Assembly: GCF_009467825.1 (NCBI RefSeq)
Contig: NZ_WIOK01000004.1
Coordinates: 62,001-126,000, forward strand
Length of the DNA: 64,000 bases
Direction: 5' to 3'
From: Cyclobacterium xiamenense
Lineage (GTDB): Bacteria > Bacteroidota > Bacteroidia > Cytophagales > Cyclobacteriaceae
Part shown: in pieces, positions 16,481 to 25,952 of the stretch
How positions within the stretch are numbered: position 1 is the stretch's first letter
How the letters are laid out: each line of letters begins with the position of its first letter
Made by a program: the position numbers and the translations under genes
Notes under the pieces: model-generated
Databases searched by the model: none
The model's input: the letters and a program-made list of their open reading frames with translations, nothing else
Told to the model about the DNA's origin: nothing

Positions 16481-19273
16481 ATGAAGTACGCAAATTCCAC
16501 CGTTCCATTCTTGAAATTTACACGTAGCATCCAATCCGTTCTGCTGTTTTTAGTAGTTATTCTGGTTTTTTCCTGCCAGAAGAAGGTACCTGAGAAAAAG
16601 ATCACAGCGGTTGATTTTGAAACCGAAGCATTCGCTCCTTTTGTCGAACCGAATTTTCCCTTTATTACCACATCCATGGACGGCCGGGAACTGGGAGAAG
16701 GGTTTCCTGCGGACAATATTTCCGCCCGGGTATTGGCCCTGCAATTGGGCAATGAAGCCTATGCCTGCTTTGATACGGACATGCTACGCTGGACGGTGGC
16801 CTGGACGGGCGCGTTTATGCCCATGGTTACCATGGCTCAGATATCCTACGATGATTTTTACAATAAGGGAAACCAGATTCCCAAAATCGCCGGCGATCCC
16901 AAGGTAGCCACCGGTAGCTATCCAGGTTGGTCTTCCGGTAAGCCGCTGTTCTCGGATCCCCGAACACCCTCTCCTCACCCGCAGAGCCCAGCCTGGGGAG
17001 CGATTCCCGCGGAAATCGGCCGGTACGAAGGGATATATACCCTTGGTGAACAGGCAGTAATTGCCTATTCGGTGGGAGAAACCCGTATTCACGAATTGCC
17101 CGGTAGTTTGAAGCAGGAGGAAATGACGGCCTTTACAAGGCATTTTGAGGTTGCACCCACAGAAGATTCCCTTTTCCTGGTAGTGGCCGAAGTAGCCGGT
17201 GCCGACCGGGTGGAACAGGGGGAAAATACCCTGTTGATTCATCGGAAGGGAGAAATTACCGGTCTTGGCCTTCCACCGGGTCATTCCGGTGTACGCCTGG
17301 CCGTATTCGATGACCGGTATTTAGTAGCCAAAATAGCCCCCCATGCGGAAGCGATCGAGTTTGGATTGCTGGTATGGAAAGGGGCACCGGAACAACTACC
17401 TGCCTTTGAGGCGGCAACGGCCGAATTTAAGGGAAAGATGCCCGCTTATGATCAGGGAGGGCCTGCTTATTGGACCGAAGCCGTGCTTACACAGGGCCAT
17501 GTCTCCCCCGACACGGCTGCTTTTGTGACAGATCGCCTTACCCTTCCCGTTCCTAATCCCTGGAAGCGGAACGTGCGTTTGGTGGACATTGGATTTTTTG
17601 ATGCAACTAAAGCAGCCCTCGTTACTTTCGAAGGAGACGTGTGGATCATGGATGGCATTGAGGCCAATTTGGAGCGGCTGTCCTGGTCTCGTTTTGCTTC
17701 GGGCCTGTACGAACCCCAGAGTTTGGAGATCGTAGACGGCGCGATTTATGTATACGGGAAAGACGGAATCACCCGACTACACGACTTGAATGGGGATGGC
17801 GTAGCCGACTGGTACGAGAATTTTTCCAATGCCATGGCGCAGTCCATCGAAACCAGGGAATGGGCATCCAGCATGGTGGCCGATCCGGACGGAGGTTTTT
17901 ACGTGGCTAAATTTGGCGCCCTGGACATGGGACCCGAGACTTCATCTCCCAAATCCCTGATGGGATTTCGTTCGGCTTCGCACCACGATGGATCCGTTTT
18001 GAAAGTTTCTGCGGATGGCCGGTCCGTGACCCCCTTTGCAACGGGATTTCGGGGACCCTACCTGGGCATTCACCCGGAAGAAGGCTGGTTGACCGGTTCG
18101 GACCAGCAGGGGCATTACATGCCTTCCACTCCGATCATGTTGATCCGCAAAGGCGATTATTACGGGGTGCCCGCCACCGCGCACCGGGATCCCATTCCAG
18201 AGACCGCGCCCCCCATCGCCTGGATACCGCACAGTCAGGATCGCTCGGGGGTAGGCCAGGTCTGGGTAACAAGCAGCGAAATGGGTCCCCTCAACGGCCA
18301 ACTCTTACATCTTTCCTACGGCAGGCCGGGGTTGTTTCAGGTAAAAATCGACAGCGGATCGACCGTAGTTCAAGGAGGTGTGAATGTCATCCCGGGCAGT
18401 TACCCCGCGCCGACCATGAAGGGAAAAGTCAATCCGGGAGATGGGTTGGTCTACTATACCGGATTTTCCCTTTGGGGGCACAATTCGGAGACCCTAAGTG
18501 CCCTACACCGACTGCGTTATACCGGAAAGGATAATTTTATGCCCCGTGACTACAAGGTGCGGGAAGGCGGTATCGTTTTGCGGTTTGACCAGGAATTGGA
18601 TCCAGCCGCCGCGCAGGACATCGCTGCCTACCAGGTAAAGCGCTGGAATTACCAGCGAACGCAAAAATACGGATCCGGGCATTACAAGCTGGACGGGACA
18701 GTGGGGGAGGAGAACCTACCCGTATTGGAGGCGGTTCTTTCCGACGATCGGAAAGCGGTTTTCCTGATCGTGCCCCAGATTACTGAGGTGATGCAGATGG
18801 AAGTGGGCTATGCGCTGAAAACGAAAGCGGGCGTTTCCTGGTCGGATAAGGTATGGATGACCGTAAACGAGGTGGTCCGGCCAAACTTACTGGCGGAGGG
18901 GTTCAGTGATGTAAGCGAAGCGGATTTGAATCAGGAATACGACGCTTCCTTGCTGGCGGATGCGGCAGGCGAGGAAGCCGATGCTGTCCGTGGGAAGGAA
19001 CTTTTTATGAATTACGGATGTATCGCCTGTCATGCGGTGGAAGGCAGCGGGGAGGGTAAAATCGGTCCCAACGTAAACGGGCTCTACGGCTCGGAAAGGA
19101 CTTTTACCGATGGTACGACTGCATCCGCAGATGAGGACTACCTCCGGGAGTCCATCGTGGATCCGGGAGCGAAAGTGGTACAAGGAAGGGAAGGAGAAAT
19201 GCCTTCGTTTTTGGGTGTTTTGTCTGAAAATGACATCACTTCCATTATTTTGTATTTTAAAACCTTAAATTAA
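16481..19273 (+). CDS. large beta-propeller lipoprotein with C-terminal cytochrome c domain
   Basis: About 930 residues, counting from the ATG at 16481; the TTG at 16466 only adds five unlikely residues. It is a lipoprotein (LVVILVFSCQKK). The N-terminal part (about 40-330) resembles the DUF6797-type domain of secreted membrane-bound dehydrogenase-like proteins; the middle is a sorbosone/glucose-dehydrogenase-like beta-propeller (LHDLNGDGVADWYENF, DPDGGFYVAKFG). Near residue 850 a class I cytochrome c follows, with CIACH and a distal Met in EMPSFLGVLSE. It is expected to sit in the periplasm and pass electrons from substrate oxidation to the respiratory chain. A gap of 29 bp links it to the isochorismatase-like gene. 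The exact reaction is unknown. Confidence 0.82.
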   Translation: MKYANSTVPFLKFTRSIQSVLLFLVVILVFSCQKKVPEKKITAVDFETEAFAPFVEPNFPFITTSMDGRELGEGFPADNISARVLALQLGNEAYACFDTDMLRWTVAWTGAFMPMVTMAQISYDDFYNKGNQIPKIAGDPKVATGSYPGWSSGKPLFSDPRTPSPHPQSPAWGAIPAEIGRYEGIYTLGEQAVIAYSVGETRIHELPGSLKQEEMTAFTRHFEVAPTEDSLFLVVAEVAGADRVEQGENTLLIHRKGEITGLGLPPGHSGVRLAVFDDRYLVAKIAPHAEAIEFGLLVWKGAPEQLPAFEAATAEFKGKMPAYDQGGPAYWTEAVLTQGHVSPDTAAFVTDRLTLPVPNPWKRNVRLVDIGFFDATKAALVTFEGDVWIMDGIEANLERLSWSRFASGLYEPQSLEIVDGAIYVYGKDGITRLHDLNGDGVADWYENFSNAMAQSIETREWASSMVADPDGGFYVAKFGALDMGPETSSPKSLMGFRSASHHDGSVLKVSADGRSVTPFATGFRGPYLGIHPEEGWLTGSDQQGHYMPSTPIMLIRKGDYYGVPATAHRDPIPETAPPIAWIPHSQDRSGVGQVWVTSSEMGPLNGQLLHLSYGRPGLFQVKIDSGSTVVQGGVNVIPGSYPAPTMKGKVNPGDGLVYYTGFSLWGHNSETLSALHRLRYTGKDNFMPRDYKVREGGIVLRFDQELDPAAAQDIAAYQVKRWNYQRTQKYGSGHYKLDGTVGEENLPVLEAVLSDDRKAVFLIVPQITEVMQMEVGYALKTKAGVSWSDKVWMTVNEVVRPNLLAEGFSDVSEADLNQEYDASLLADAAGEEADAVRGKELFMNYGCIACHAVEGSGEGKIGPNVNGLYGSERTFTDGTTASADEDYLRESIVDPGAKVVQGREGEMPSFLGVLSENDITSIILYFKTLN

Positions 19274-19302
19274 TAACGTATCTTACCGAAAAATCCGGTA
19301 CG

Positions 19303-20205
19303 ATGAAACCTATCTTTTGTGTATTGCTTGTAATCGCCCTGATTTCCTCTTGCCAGTCTGGAAACAAGGAGGGTGCTGCTACTTCTGAATCAAATGGGAT
19401 ACAGGTTAACCTTCGAAAACAGGTGGCCATCAACAGTGAAAACGTGGCCTGGGAAACCAGGGCCTACCAGGAGGAATGGGACCCCACCAAAACAGCCTTT
19501 ATCGTAACCGATATGTGGAACGAGCATTGGTGCGAGAGTGCAACACAACGGGTAGGGGAGTTGGCACCTGCCATGAACGCCACCATTGCTGCCGCCCGGG
19601 AAAGAGGGGTCACCATCATTCACGCGCCCAGCGGGACAATGGAGTTTTATGCCGATGCCCCGCAGCGAGCTGCGGCAAAAGCCGTTGCCTACCATGCAGC
19701 TCCCGAAGCGTTCCCGATCAACGATTGGTGTTACCTCGACCCGGACACCGAATCCCCCCTGCCCATTGATGATAGCGATGGTGGCTGTGACAAGCCTTGC
19801 TCCAATGGCGAGCCCTGTGAGGAGCGAACCGCCTGGACCCGGCAAACGCCGGAAATAGACATTGCGGAAGGCGATTTTATTTCCGATCAGGGGCAGGAGA
19901 TTTTCAACATCATTCAGTCCAGGGATATCAAAAACATCGTTGTGATGGGCGTGCATCTGAACATGTGCGTGTTGGGACGGCCATTTGCCATTCGGCAGAT
20001 GGCAAATCTGGATAAAAACGTGGTATTGATGCGGGACATGACCGATACCATGTACAACCCGGAAATGCCCCCCTATGTAGGTCATTTTGAGGGAACGGAA
20101 TTGGTCGTAGCCCATGTGGAGCGGTATTGGGCACCTTCCATGCTTAGTACAGACTTTACAGGTCAGCAGGCCTTCGCCTTTCAGGGAGCTCCGGCAACTG
20201 AGTGA
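19303..20205 (+). CDS. isochorismatase-family cysteine hydrolase, lipoprotein
   Basis: 300-residue exported lipoprotein (signal ends LISSCQSG) of the isochorismatase/nicotinamidase fold. The catalytic Asp is in AFIVTDMWNEHWC, and the nucleophile Cys in MGVHLNMCVLGRPFAIRQM, with the usual cis-peptide-type VHLN before it. The family hydrolyses amides or vinyl ethers; an extracytoplasmic form is unusual but recurrent in Bacteroidota and Planctomycetes next to dehydrogenase-like propeller proteins. A cysteine-rich insert (GGCDKPCSNGEPC, about residues 161-175) is an added feature and may form disulfides. It is co-directional with the upstream cytochrome c protein and the downstream SusC/SusD pair. 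Confidence 0.85.
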   Translation: MKPIFCVLLVIALISSCQSGNKEGAATSESNGIQVNLRKQVAINSENVAWETRAYQEEWDPTKTAFIVTDMWNEHWCESATQRVGELAPAMNATIAAARERGVTIIHAPSGTMEFYADAPQRAAAKAVAYHAAPEAFPINDWCYLDPDTESPLPIDDSDGGCDKPCSNGEPCEERTAWTRQTPEIDIAEGDFISDQGQEIFNIIQSRDIKNIVVMGVHLNMCVLGRPFAIRQMANLDKNVVLMRDMTDTMYNPEMPPYVGHFEGTELVVAHVERYWAPSMLSTDFTGQQAFAFQGAPATE

Positions 20206-20274
20206 TGGTCTCTGCCTGCATTACCTCGCGTAGGATAAGCTATTTTCCGCCATCATTTCGCTCGAAATCCATTA

Positions 20275-20282
20275 TAGTTTTG
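20275..20282 (+). promoter_or_regulatory. -7 promoter box TAGTTTTG upstream of the first SusC
   Basis: Exact TAnnTTTG match in the 188-bp gap before the SusC-like gene; it would give a leader of about 105 nt. The -33 element is not clear. Confidence 0.4.
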
Positions 20283-20393
20283 TTAAATTGGTTTCAGTTT
20301 TTAATGCAATTGGTGACCAACTGATAACCCCCATGTAAATCTCAGGAAAGATTCATTGATGAGCTTTGTGGCTCAATAAAAAATGAATCAACC

Positions 20394-23300
20394 ATGGGAA
20401 AAAAACTACAAGTATTTCTTTTTCTGCTGCTGCTCACGAGTGGGATGGTGCAGGCGCAACGCACCGTCGAAGGCGTCGTGTTCGATGATACCGACCAGGC
20501 ACTTATCGGTGCGGTAGTTACGGTCAAAGGTACCACGAAAGGGACCGTTACGGACATCGACGGCAAATTCAGCCTACAACTAACGGATGCAGCCGAGGCC
20601 TTGCTGGTATCTTATGTGGGCTTTGTCCCCAAAGAGGTTTTAGTGGGTAATCAACGTTTTTTCGAGATACGTCTTCAGACCGATGATCTGTTTCTGGACG
20701 AATTTATCGTCACCGGCTACAGTTCCCAAAAGAAAAAAGACGTGACCGGTGCCGTATCGAGCATCGACATGGAGGAACTATCCAATATTCCTGCCCCAGG
20801 TGTGGATGCGATGATCCAGGGAAGAGCGGCCGGCGTGAGTGTGGTCTCGGACAATGCCCCCGGAGGTGGGGTAGCGGTCCGGATCAGGGGCTTTGGGACT
20901 ATTCGTAACAACGATCCGTTGTACGTCATCGATGGCGTGCCCACCACCTCGGGAATCAACATGATCAATCCCAACGATATTGCCACCTTTCAGGTATTGA
21001 AAGACGCATCCGCCGCATCCATCTATGGCTCTCGTGCCGCAAACGGTGTGGTGATTATCACGACCAAAAAAGGGAGATCGGAGCAAACACGTTTGAATTT
21101 CAACAGCTATGCAGGGATCCAAACGGCCTTTAATCTTCCCGAGATGCTGAATGCCCGACAATACGGAGAATTGCTATGGGAAGCTACACGCAATGACGGT
21201 GGTCAGCCATCCAGCGACGTGTACTGGTCCGGGTCGGAGCCTGTCATTCCTACCTGGTTGGATGCAGCGCAGAACATTCCCTCCGCAGATGTGGATTGGG
21301 TAGCGGAAATTTTCAGACCCGCGTTTATTCAGTCCCATAACCTGGATTTCTCCAAAAACACCTCCGATGCCAATCATTTCGTCTCCTTTAACTATTTTGA
21401 ACAGGAAGGATTGATCAAGCATACTGGTTTTAAACGGGTATCTGCCCGTTTTAATACCGAATACAAGGTATTGGACCGCCTTACCTTTGGTGAAAACCTA
21501 ACGGCCGCCTATACCTGGAATACCGATGTGACCACTAACGCCGCCCTTGGCAGCGTGGTATACGATGCGTACCGTTTTCCTTCCATTTCTCCGGTTTATG
21601 ACGTAAATGGCGATTTTGCCGGTTCGGCAACCAGCGATACCCAAAACCCCTTGGGCAGGCTTTACCGAAACAAGGATAATGTCCGGAAAAATCTAAAGCT
21701 TTTTGGAAACGTATACGGTATTCTAGCGCTCACAGAGGGCCTGGAAGTGAAATCAAACCTGGGAATCAACTTTGAGAATTACAATTACAGGAGATTTAAT
21801 CCCAGTTTTCAGGAGACGTATACGCAGCGGGTATTGAGTGACCTTTCTACGAACAATCGGTACCAATACGAGTGGGTTTGGTCGAATACGGTGAATTACA
21901 GCCGTACTTTCAATGATCATCAATTGGGGTTACTGGCAGGAGTGGAAGCAATCTCTTTTTACCAGGAGGGTTTTTCGGCAAGCAGATTTGGCTTTCCGTA
22001 TGACGACCCCAACTTCAGGTACCTGGACGCGGGAGATGGCAGCGATCAACGCAACGCTGGCACGGCCTCCGATTGGTCGCTTTTTTCCTACCTGACAAAG
22101 CTGGATTATTCCTATTTGGATAGGTACCTTGCTTCGGTAACCCTGCGCCGGGATGGAAGTTCCAAACTTGCGAACAATCGCTGGGGTACCTTTCCCGCTG
22201 TATCAGCCGGTTGGCGTGTATCGGCTGAGGAGTTTTTTGATCTCCCCGCGGTTGATGACCTGAAATTGCGCGTGGGTTGGGGAGAAACGGGCAATCAGGA
22301 CATTCCCCCGTATTCCACGTTTTCAAGCTACCGCAGCTATCCCAACTATTCCAACTATCCGCTTTCGGGTTCCCAAAACAGCGTTGTCCTGGGTTTGACA
22401 GAAACGAGAAATGGTAACCCCGACCTGAAATGGGAAACAACCACCCAAACCAACCTGGGGCTGGACGCGACCTTGTTTAACCATCGACTTGGAGTTAATG
22501 TGGACTATTTTGTCAAGACTACCCGCGACATGTTGATCGAACGGCCACTGACTCCCATGCTGGGTGGATCCAATATTTCCAGTTGGGATAATGCGGGCGA
22601 GATGCGGAACAAGGGACTCGAACTGAACCTGCAGTATTTCGGAAAAGAACGAAGGGATTTTAACTACTCGGTAGGGCTAAATCTGTCTTCCATTCGAAAC
22701 GAGCTCATTTCCTTGCCCGAGGAAGTCGATTACATTGCACTTCCCAGCTCCCTGTTGCATACCGTTAACTTTGGACAGGAGGTGACCCGTTCCGCAGTTG
22801 GTCAGCCCATCGCGTCCTTTTACGGATTTGAAGCCTTGGGTTTGTTTTCAAGTCAGGAAGAGATTGCCGCTCACGCAACCCAGCCGGATGCCCAGCCGGG
22901 GGATATCAAGTTCCGGGACACAAACGGAGATGGCATCATTGACAGCAAAGACAGGACCTTCATTGGCAATCCCCATCCGGATCTGACGGTGGGATTAAAC
23001 CTATCGGCTACTTTTCGGCAGTTTGACGCCGCGCTCTTTTTCTACGGAAGTTTTGGTAACGAAACCTACGACCTCACCCGGTACTACCTGGATTTCTTTA
23101 ACCTCAGCGCTTACAACAAACACCTTCGTGTATCGGAAGCCTGGAATCCCGAAAATCCAGATGCCACCGTGCCGCGCTTGTCGCTGAATGACGGAAATAA
23201 CAACATTCGCCCCAGCTCTTACTTCTTGTCGGACGGGTCCTTCCTTCGGTTGAGGAACATGCAGGTAGGGTATTCCTTACCAGAAGCGCTGGCGGGAAAA

Positions 23301-23492
23301 TTAAGCCTTAGTAAGCTGCGAATTTACGTTCAGGCCCAAAACGTATTCACGATCACGAGCTACAAAGGTCTGGATCCGGAGATCGGGCTTCAAAATTACG
23401 ATTCGGAGCTGCGCAACCTGGATATCGGTGTAGACCGGGGTATCTATCCTCCAAACAGAAACTTTACGTTGGGAGTGAATCTTACGTTGTAA
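20394..23492 (+). CDS. SusC/RagA-type TonB-dependent outer-membrane receptor
   Basis: 1032-residue outer-membrane importer for oligosaccharides or peptides, energised by TonB. It has a signal peptide (to about residue 22, VQAQ), a carboxypeptidase-like beta-sandwich (TVEGVVFDDTDQALIGAVV to about residue 105), the plug with the family run ASAASIYGSRAANGVVIITTKKG (about 200-225) and a 22-strand barrel ending in an aromatic/leucine C-terminus (NFTLGVNLTL). The SusD partner follows 78 bp later. Upstream oxidative and hydrolytic lipoproteins suggest that the import system and the periplasmic enzymes act on one substrate class, but the ligand cannot be read from sequence. Confidence 0.95.
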   Translation: MGKKLQVFLFLLLLTSGMVQAQRTVEGVVFDDTDQALIGAVVTVKGTTKGTVTDIDGKFSLQLTDAAEALLVSYVGFVPKEVLVGNQRFFEIRLQTDDLFLDEFIVTGYSSQKKKDVTGAVSSIDMEELSNIPAPGVDAMIQGRAAGVSVVSDNAPGGGVAVRIRGFGTIRNNDPLYVIDGVPTTSGINMINPNDIATFQVLKDASAASIYGSRAANGVVIITTKKGRSEQTRLNFNSYAGIQTAFNLPEMLNARQYGELLWEATRNDGGQPSSDVYWSGSEPVIPTWLDAAQNIPSADVDWVAEIFRPAFIQSHNLDFSKNTSDANHFVSFNYFEQEGLIKHTGFKRVSARFNTEYKVLDRLTFGENLTAAYTWNTDVTTNAALGSVVYDAYRFPSISPVYDVNGDFAGSATSDTQNPLGRLYRNKDNVRKNLKLFGNVYGILALTEGLEVKSNLGINFENYNYRRFNPSFQETYTQRVLSDLSTNNRYQYEWVWSNTVNYSRTFNDHQLGLLAGVEAISFYQEGFSASRFGFPYDDPNFRYLDAGDGSDQRNAGTASDWSLFSYLTKLDYSYLDRYLASVTLRRDGSSKLANNRWGTFPAVSAGWRVSAEEFFDLPAVDDLKLRVGWGETGNQDIPPYSTFSSYRSYPNYSNYPLSGSQNSVVLGLTETRNGNPDLKWETTTQTNLGLDATLFNHRLGVNVDYFVKTTRDMLIERPLTPMLGGSNISSWDNAGEMRNKGLELNLQYFGKERRDFNYSVGLNLSSIRNELISLPEEVDYIALPSSLLHTVNFGQEVTRSAVGQPIASFYGFEALGLFSSQEEIAAHATQPDAQPGDIKFRDTNGDGIIDSKDRTFIGNPHPDLTVGLNLSATFRQFDAALFFYGSFGNETYDLTRYYLDFFNLSAYNKHLRVSEAWNPENPDATVPRLSLNDGNNNIRPSSYFLSDGSFLRLRNMQVGYSLPEALAGKLSLSKLRIYVQAQNVFTITSYKGLDPEIGLQNYDSELRNLDIGVDRGIYPPNRNFTLGVNLTL

Positions 23493-23570
23493 CAAAACAA
23501 ATGAATTCCCCTGTAGGGCAGCCTGGTATTACCGAGCTGTCCGGAGGGGATTCGATAACCATACCTTGTG

Positions 23571-25232
23571 ATGAAAAATATACGATTACTACCAAGCATA
23601 TTTAGTCTTGCCCTACTGTTCGTCTCCTGCTCGGAATCCTTCCTGGACGAAGAGCCCATCGGAGAAATCTCTCCCGACCAAATCCTTCGGGTTGAAAACC
23701 TGGAAGGTGCGATTGTGTCGGCTTACAGCATTTTAAATGGTCAGATGGACAATGCATCCAGCGCCTTCAATTCTCCCGCCTCCAACTGGAATTTCGGAGA
23801 TGTGGTGTCTGACGATGCGTACAAAGGAGGGGGCGGTACCGGCGACCAAAACCAAATCCATCAGATGGAGCTGTTCCTTACCAATCCCTCGATAAGGGAT
23901 GTAGAACGTAAATGGCTTGCCCTTTACGAGGGTGTAAAAAGAGCCAATTTGGCGATCCGCCTGATTCAGCAAAGTGAGGAATTGGAAGCGGCTGTGGCCG
24001 GCAGACGGTTGGGAGAAATGCGGTTTCTACGGGGACATTTTTATTTCGAATTAAAAAAAATCTATAACCGGATACCCTATGTGGACGAAACGGCCCTTAC
24101 AGCAGAAGATTATTACGTGTCAAATACCGCACTGAGCGAGGTGGAATTGTGGGGCAAGATCGAAGCAGATTTTAATGCGGCTTTTGATGCTTTGCCGGAT
24201 ACGGCGGAGGAGCCAGGCAGACCTGGAAAATGGGCAGCAAAAGCATACCTGGCAAAAGTATTTCTGTACCAGCAAAATTGGACCCAGGCCGAAGCAGCGG
24301 CCGACCAGGTAATCGCAAGCGGGCAATACGAGCTAATGGAAAATTTCCGGGACGTCTTCCTACCTGAGAATGACAACGGGAAAGAAATCATCTTTGCAGT
24401 GCAACATTCCATCAACGACGGCTCACCCAGCAATTACAACGGATCCATCGGAGATCGATTGATGGCTCCGGGAGGACCTTTTTATCCGCAATACGGATTC
24501 TTGCGGCCCAGCCAAAATCTGGTAAACGCTTACAAAACGGACGAGAATGGCTTACCGATGGCAGACAATAGCGACCCGGTAGATGGGCAGTCTTTTGATC
24601 CCCGAATTGACCACACCCTGGCCCGGCCGGGTATTCCTTACCTGGATTTGGGTATCAATTACGAGGCCTCCTGGGCACGGGATCTGTCTACTTACGGTCC
24701 CTATAGCCCCAAAAAGCGAATGGTATCTGCCCTTTCCCCTCATTACCTGCAAATTTGGCCGTACGTGAATAGCTTGAACTATTACATAATCCGGTACGCT
24801 GACCTATTGCTTTGGAAGGCAGAGGCAGCGATTCAAAACGGCCATCTGGAAGAAGGTAGGCGGTATATCAATCTGGTGCGGGAGCGCGGTGCTTCGGGTA
24901 GCCGGGTACGCCAACTGGACGGGGTGTCCGATGCCGCCAATTACCTGCTGAGTCCCTACACGCAGGCATTTTCAGACAAAGAGCAGGCACTACAGGCATT
25001 GCGGACGGAAAGAAGGTTGGAATTTGCGCACGAAGGACACCGCTTTTTTGATTTGGTTCGATGGGGCCTCGCAAAAACGGTTTTGGATGCGTATTTTGAG
25101 GTGGAAAAAACCCGTAGGCCCCATTTGACCGGCGCGGTATTTACCGCCGGAAAGAACGAGTACTTTCCCATTCCGCAAAACCAGATAGACCTGGGGCGGG
25201 GATTGATTACCCAAAATCCCAACTACGAATAA
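23571..25232 (+). CDS. SusD/RagB-type surface lipoprotein
   Basis: Substrate-binding lid protein of the SusC/SusD importer, lipid-anchored at the cell surface. The start is ATG 23571 rather than GTG 23568. The signal ends LLFVSCSESFLDEEPIGE, typical of SusD proteins with the FLDxxP motif after the acylated Cys. TPR-like helices run through the N-terminal half (EMRFLRGHFYFELKKIY, AKAYLAKVFLYQQNW), and the C-terminal RagB signature LRTERRLEFAHEGHRFFDLVRWG is present near residue 475. It pairs with the receptor at 20394. No glycoside hydrolase follows; the next gene is an Hsp20 with its own control region. Confidence 0.95.
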   Translation: MKNIRLLPSIFSLALLFVSCSESFLDEEPIGEISPDQILRVENLEGAIVSAYSILNGQMDNASSAFNSPASNWNFGDVVSDDAYKGGGGTGDQNQIHQMELFLTNPSIRDVERKWLALYEGVKRANLAIRLIQQSEELEAAVAGRRLGEMRFLRGHFYFELKKIYNRIPYVDETALTAEDYYVSNTALSEVELWGKIEADFNAAFDALPDTAEEPGRPGKWAAKAYLAKVFLYQQNWTQAEAAADQVIASGQYELMENFRDVFLPENDNGKEIIFAVQHSINDGSPSNYNGSIGDRLMAPGGPFYPQYGFLRPSQNLVNAYKTDENGLPMADNSDPVDGQSFDPRIDHTLARPGIPYLDLGINYEASWARDLSTYGPYSPKKRMVSALSPHYLQIWPYVNSLNYYIIRYADLLLWKAEAAIQNGHLEEGRRYINLVRERGASGSRVRQLDGVSDAANYLLSPYTQAFSDKEQALQALRTERRLEFAHEGHRFFDLVRWGLAKTVLDAYFEVEKTRRPHLTGAVFTAGKNEYFPIPQNQIDLGRGLITQNPNYE

Positions 25233-25260
25233 AAAATGCGAAACCCGACCCATCAATTAG

Positions 25261-25336
25261 TGTCATTCTGACAGTGTTTTTGGTCAATAAGTAACCGGAT
25301 AGGTCCCCTCCCCCCGCTGTCAATCTGACAGCGGGG
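25261..25336. promoter_or_regulatory. two palindromic TGTCA-N3-TGACA sites upstream of hsp20
   Basis: Site 1 (25261-25273) is TGTCA-TTC-TGACA. Site 2 (25312-25336) has the same core extended to a perfect 11-bp inverted repeat, CCCCGCTGTCA and TGACAGCGGGG around ATC. The centres are 57 bp apart. No T-run follows site 2 and its loop would be only 3 nt, so an operator for a dimeric regulator fits better than a terminator. They lie 140-215 bp upstream of the Hsp20 ATG. The classical CIRCE element has a different sequence. Confidence 0.5.
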
Positions 25337-25406
25337 TAGTTGGGAAACGATCCGATTGTAATTGGCATATGATTTGTTTTTGGTCGGATAAAATGGTTAA
25401 CGGTTG

Positions 25407-25452
25407 TTGCCGGATTTCCGGCAATTTGTAACCCATTGAATCGGTTTATTTG
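25407..25452 (+). promoter_or_regulatory. candidate hsp20 promoter with an adjoining 18-bp palindrome
   Basis: TTGCCGGATTTCCGGCAA (25407-25424) is a perfect 8-bp inverted repeat around TT. It is followed at once by TTTG (25425-25428, -33-like) and, 16 nt later, by TTTATTTG (25445-25452), one base off the TAnnTTTG -7 consensus. The ATG is at 25478. Confidence 0.4.
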
Positions 25453-25477
25453 ATGTTTTACTTAAAACGCATACGCC

Positions 25478-25918
25478 ATGGAACAGGTAATTAGTAAAAA
25501 TGGATGGAAGCCCACATCGGGCTTGTTCGACGATTTGGTAGCCGGAGATTGGATCCAAACCAATCGGCGCAGAGGAAATACGGCTTTTGTGCCGATGGTA
25601 AATATTCTGGAATCCAATGAAGCCTACCGTATTGAAATGGGACTTCCCGGTATGAACCGGGAGGAAATAAAGGTGGAGTTGGATCAGCAGGTCCTGAGTA
25701 TCAGCGGAAGTGCGAAACAAAACGCTGCAAATGAGCAGGTACACTACCTGACCAAGGAGTTCAATTACCACTCCTTTAGCCGCTCCTTCCAACTCCCGGA
25801 GACCATAGATACCGAGCAAATCGATGCCCGGTTTGATAATGGTCTGTTGGCGCTTACCTTACCAAAGCGGGAGGAAGCCAGGCGGAAACCCATAAAAATC
25901 ATCGATATATCCGAATAA
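25478..25918 (+). CDS. small heat shock protein, Hsp20/alpha-crystallin family
   Basis: 146-residue ATP-independent chaperone that holds unfolding proteins in the cytosol. The alpha-crystallin domain runs from about residue 42 to 135: YRIEMGLPGMNREEIKVELD, then VLSISGSAK, the RSFQLPETID strand and the near C-terminal ARFDNGLLALTLPK box containing the A-x-x-x-NGxLxLxLPK signature. The C-terminal tail PIKIIDISE supplies the I-x-I type motif used for oligomer contacts (IKI/IDI). The length is typical of bacterial Hsp20. The upstream 245 bp hold three palindromes and a candidate promoter; a small conserved protein follows 34 bp downstream. Confidence 0.95.
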   Translation: MEQVISKNGWKPTSGLFDDLVAGDWIQTNRRRGNTAFVPMVNILESNEAYRIEMGLPGMNREEIKVELDQQVLSISGSAKQNAANEQVHYLTKEFNYHSFSRSFQLPETIDTEQIDARFDNGLLALTLPKREEARRKPIKIIDISE

Positions 25919-25952
25919 AGTCCAATGGTTTCACCCCCAAAAACAGCTACAA

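Noticed and set aside
25312-25336. GC-rich perfect palindrome read as an intrinsic terminator of the SusD gene
   Set aside because: The loop would be 3 nt, no T-run follows, and the same TGTCA-N3-TGACA core occurs 50 bp upstream; an operator fits better, though termination is not excluded.
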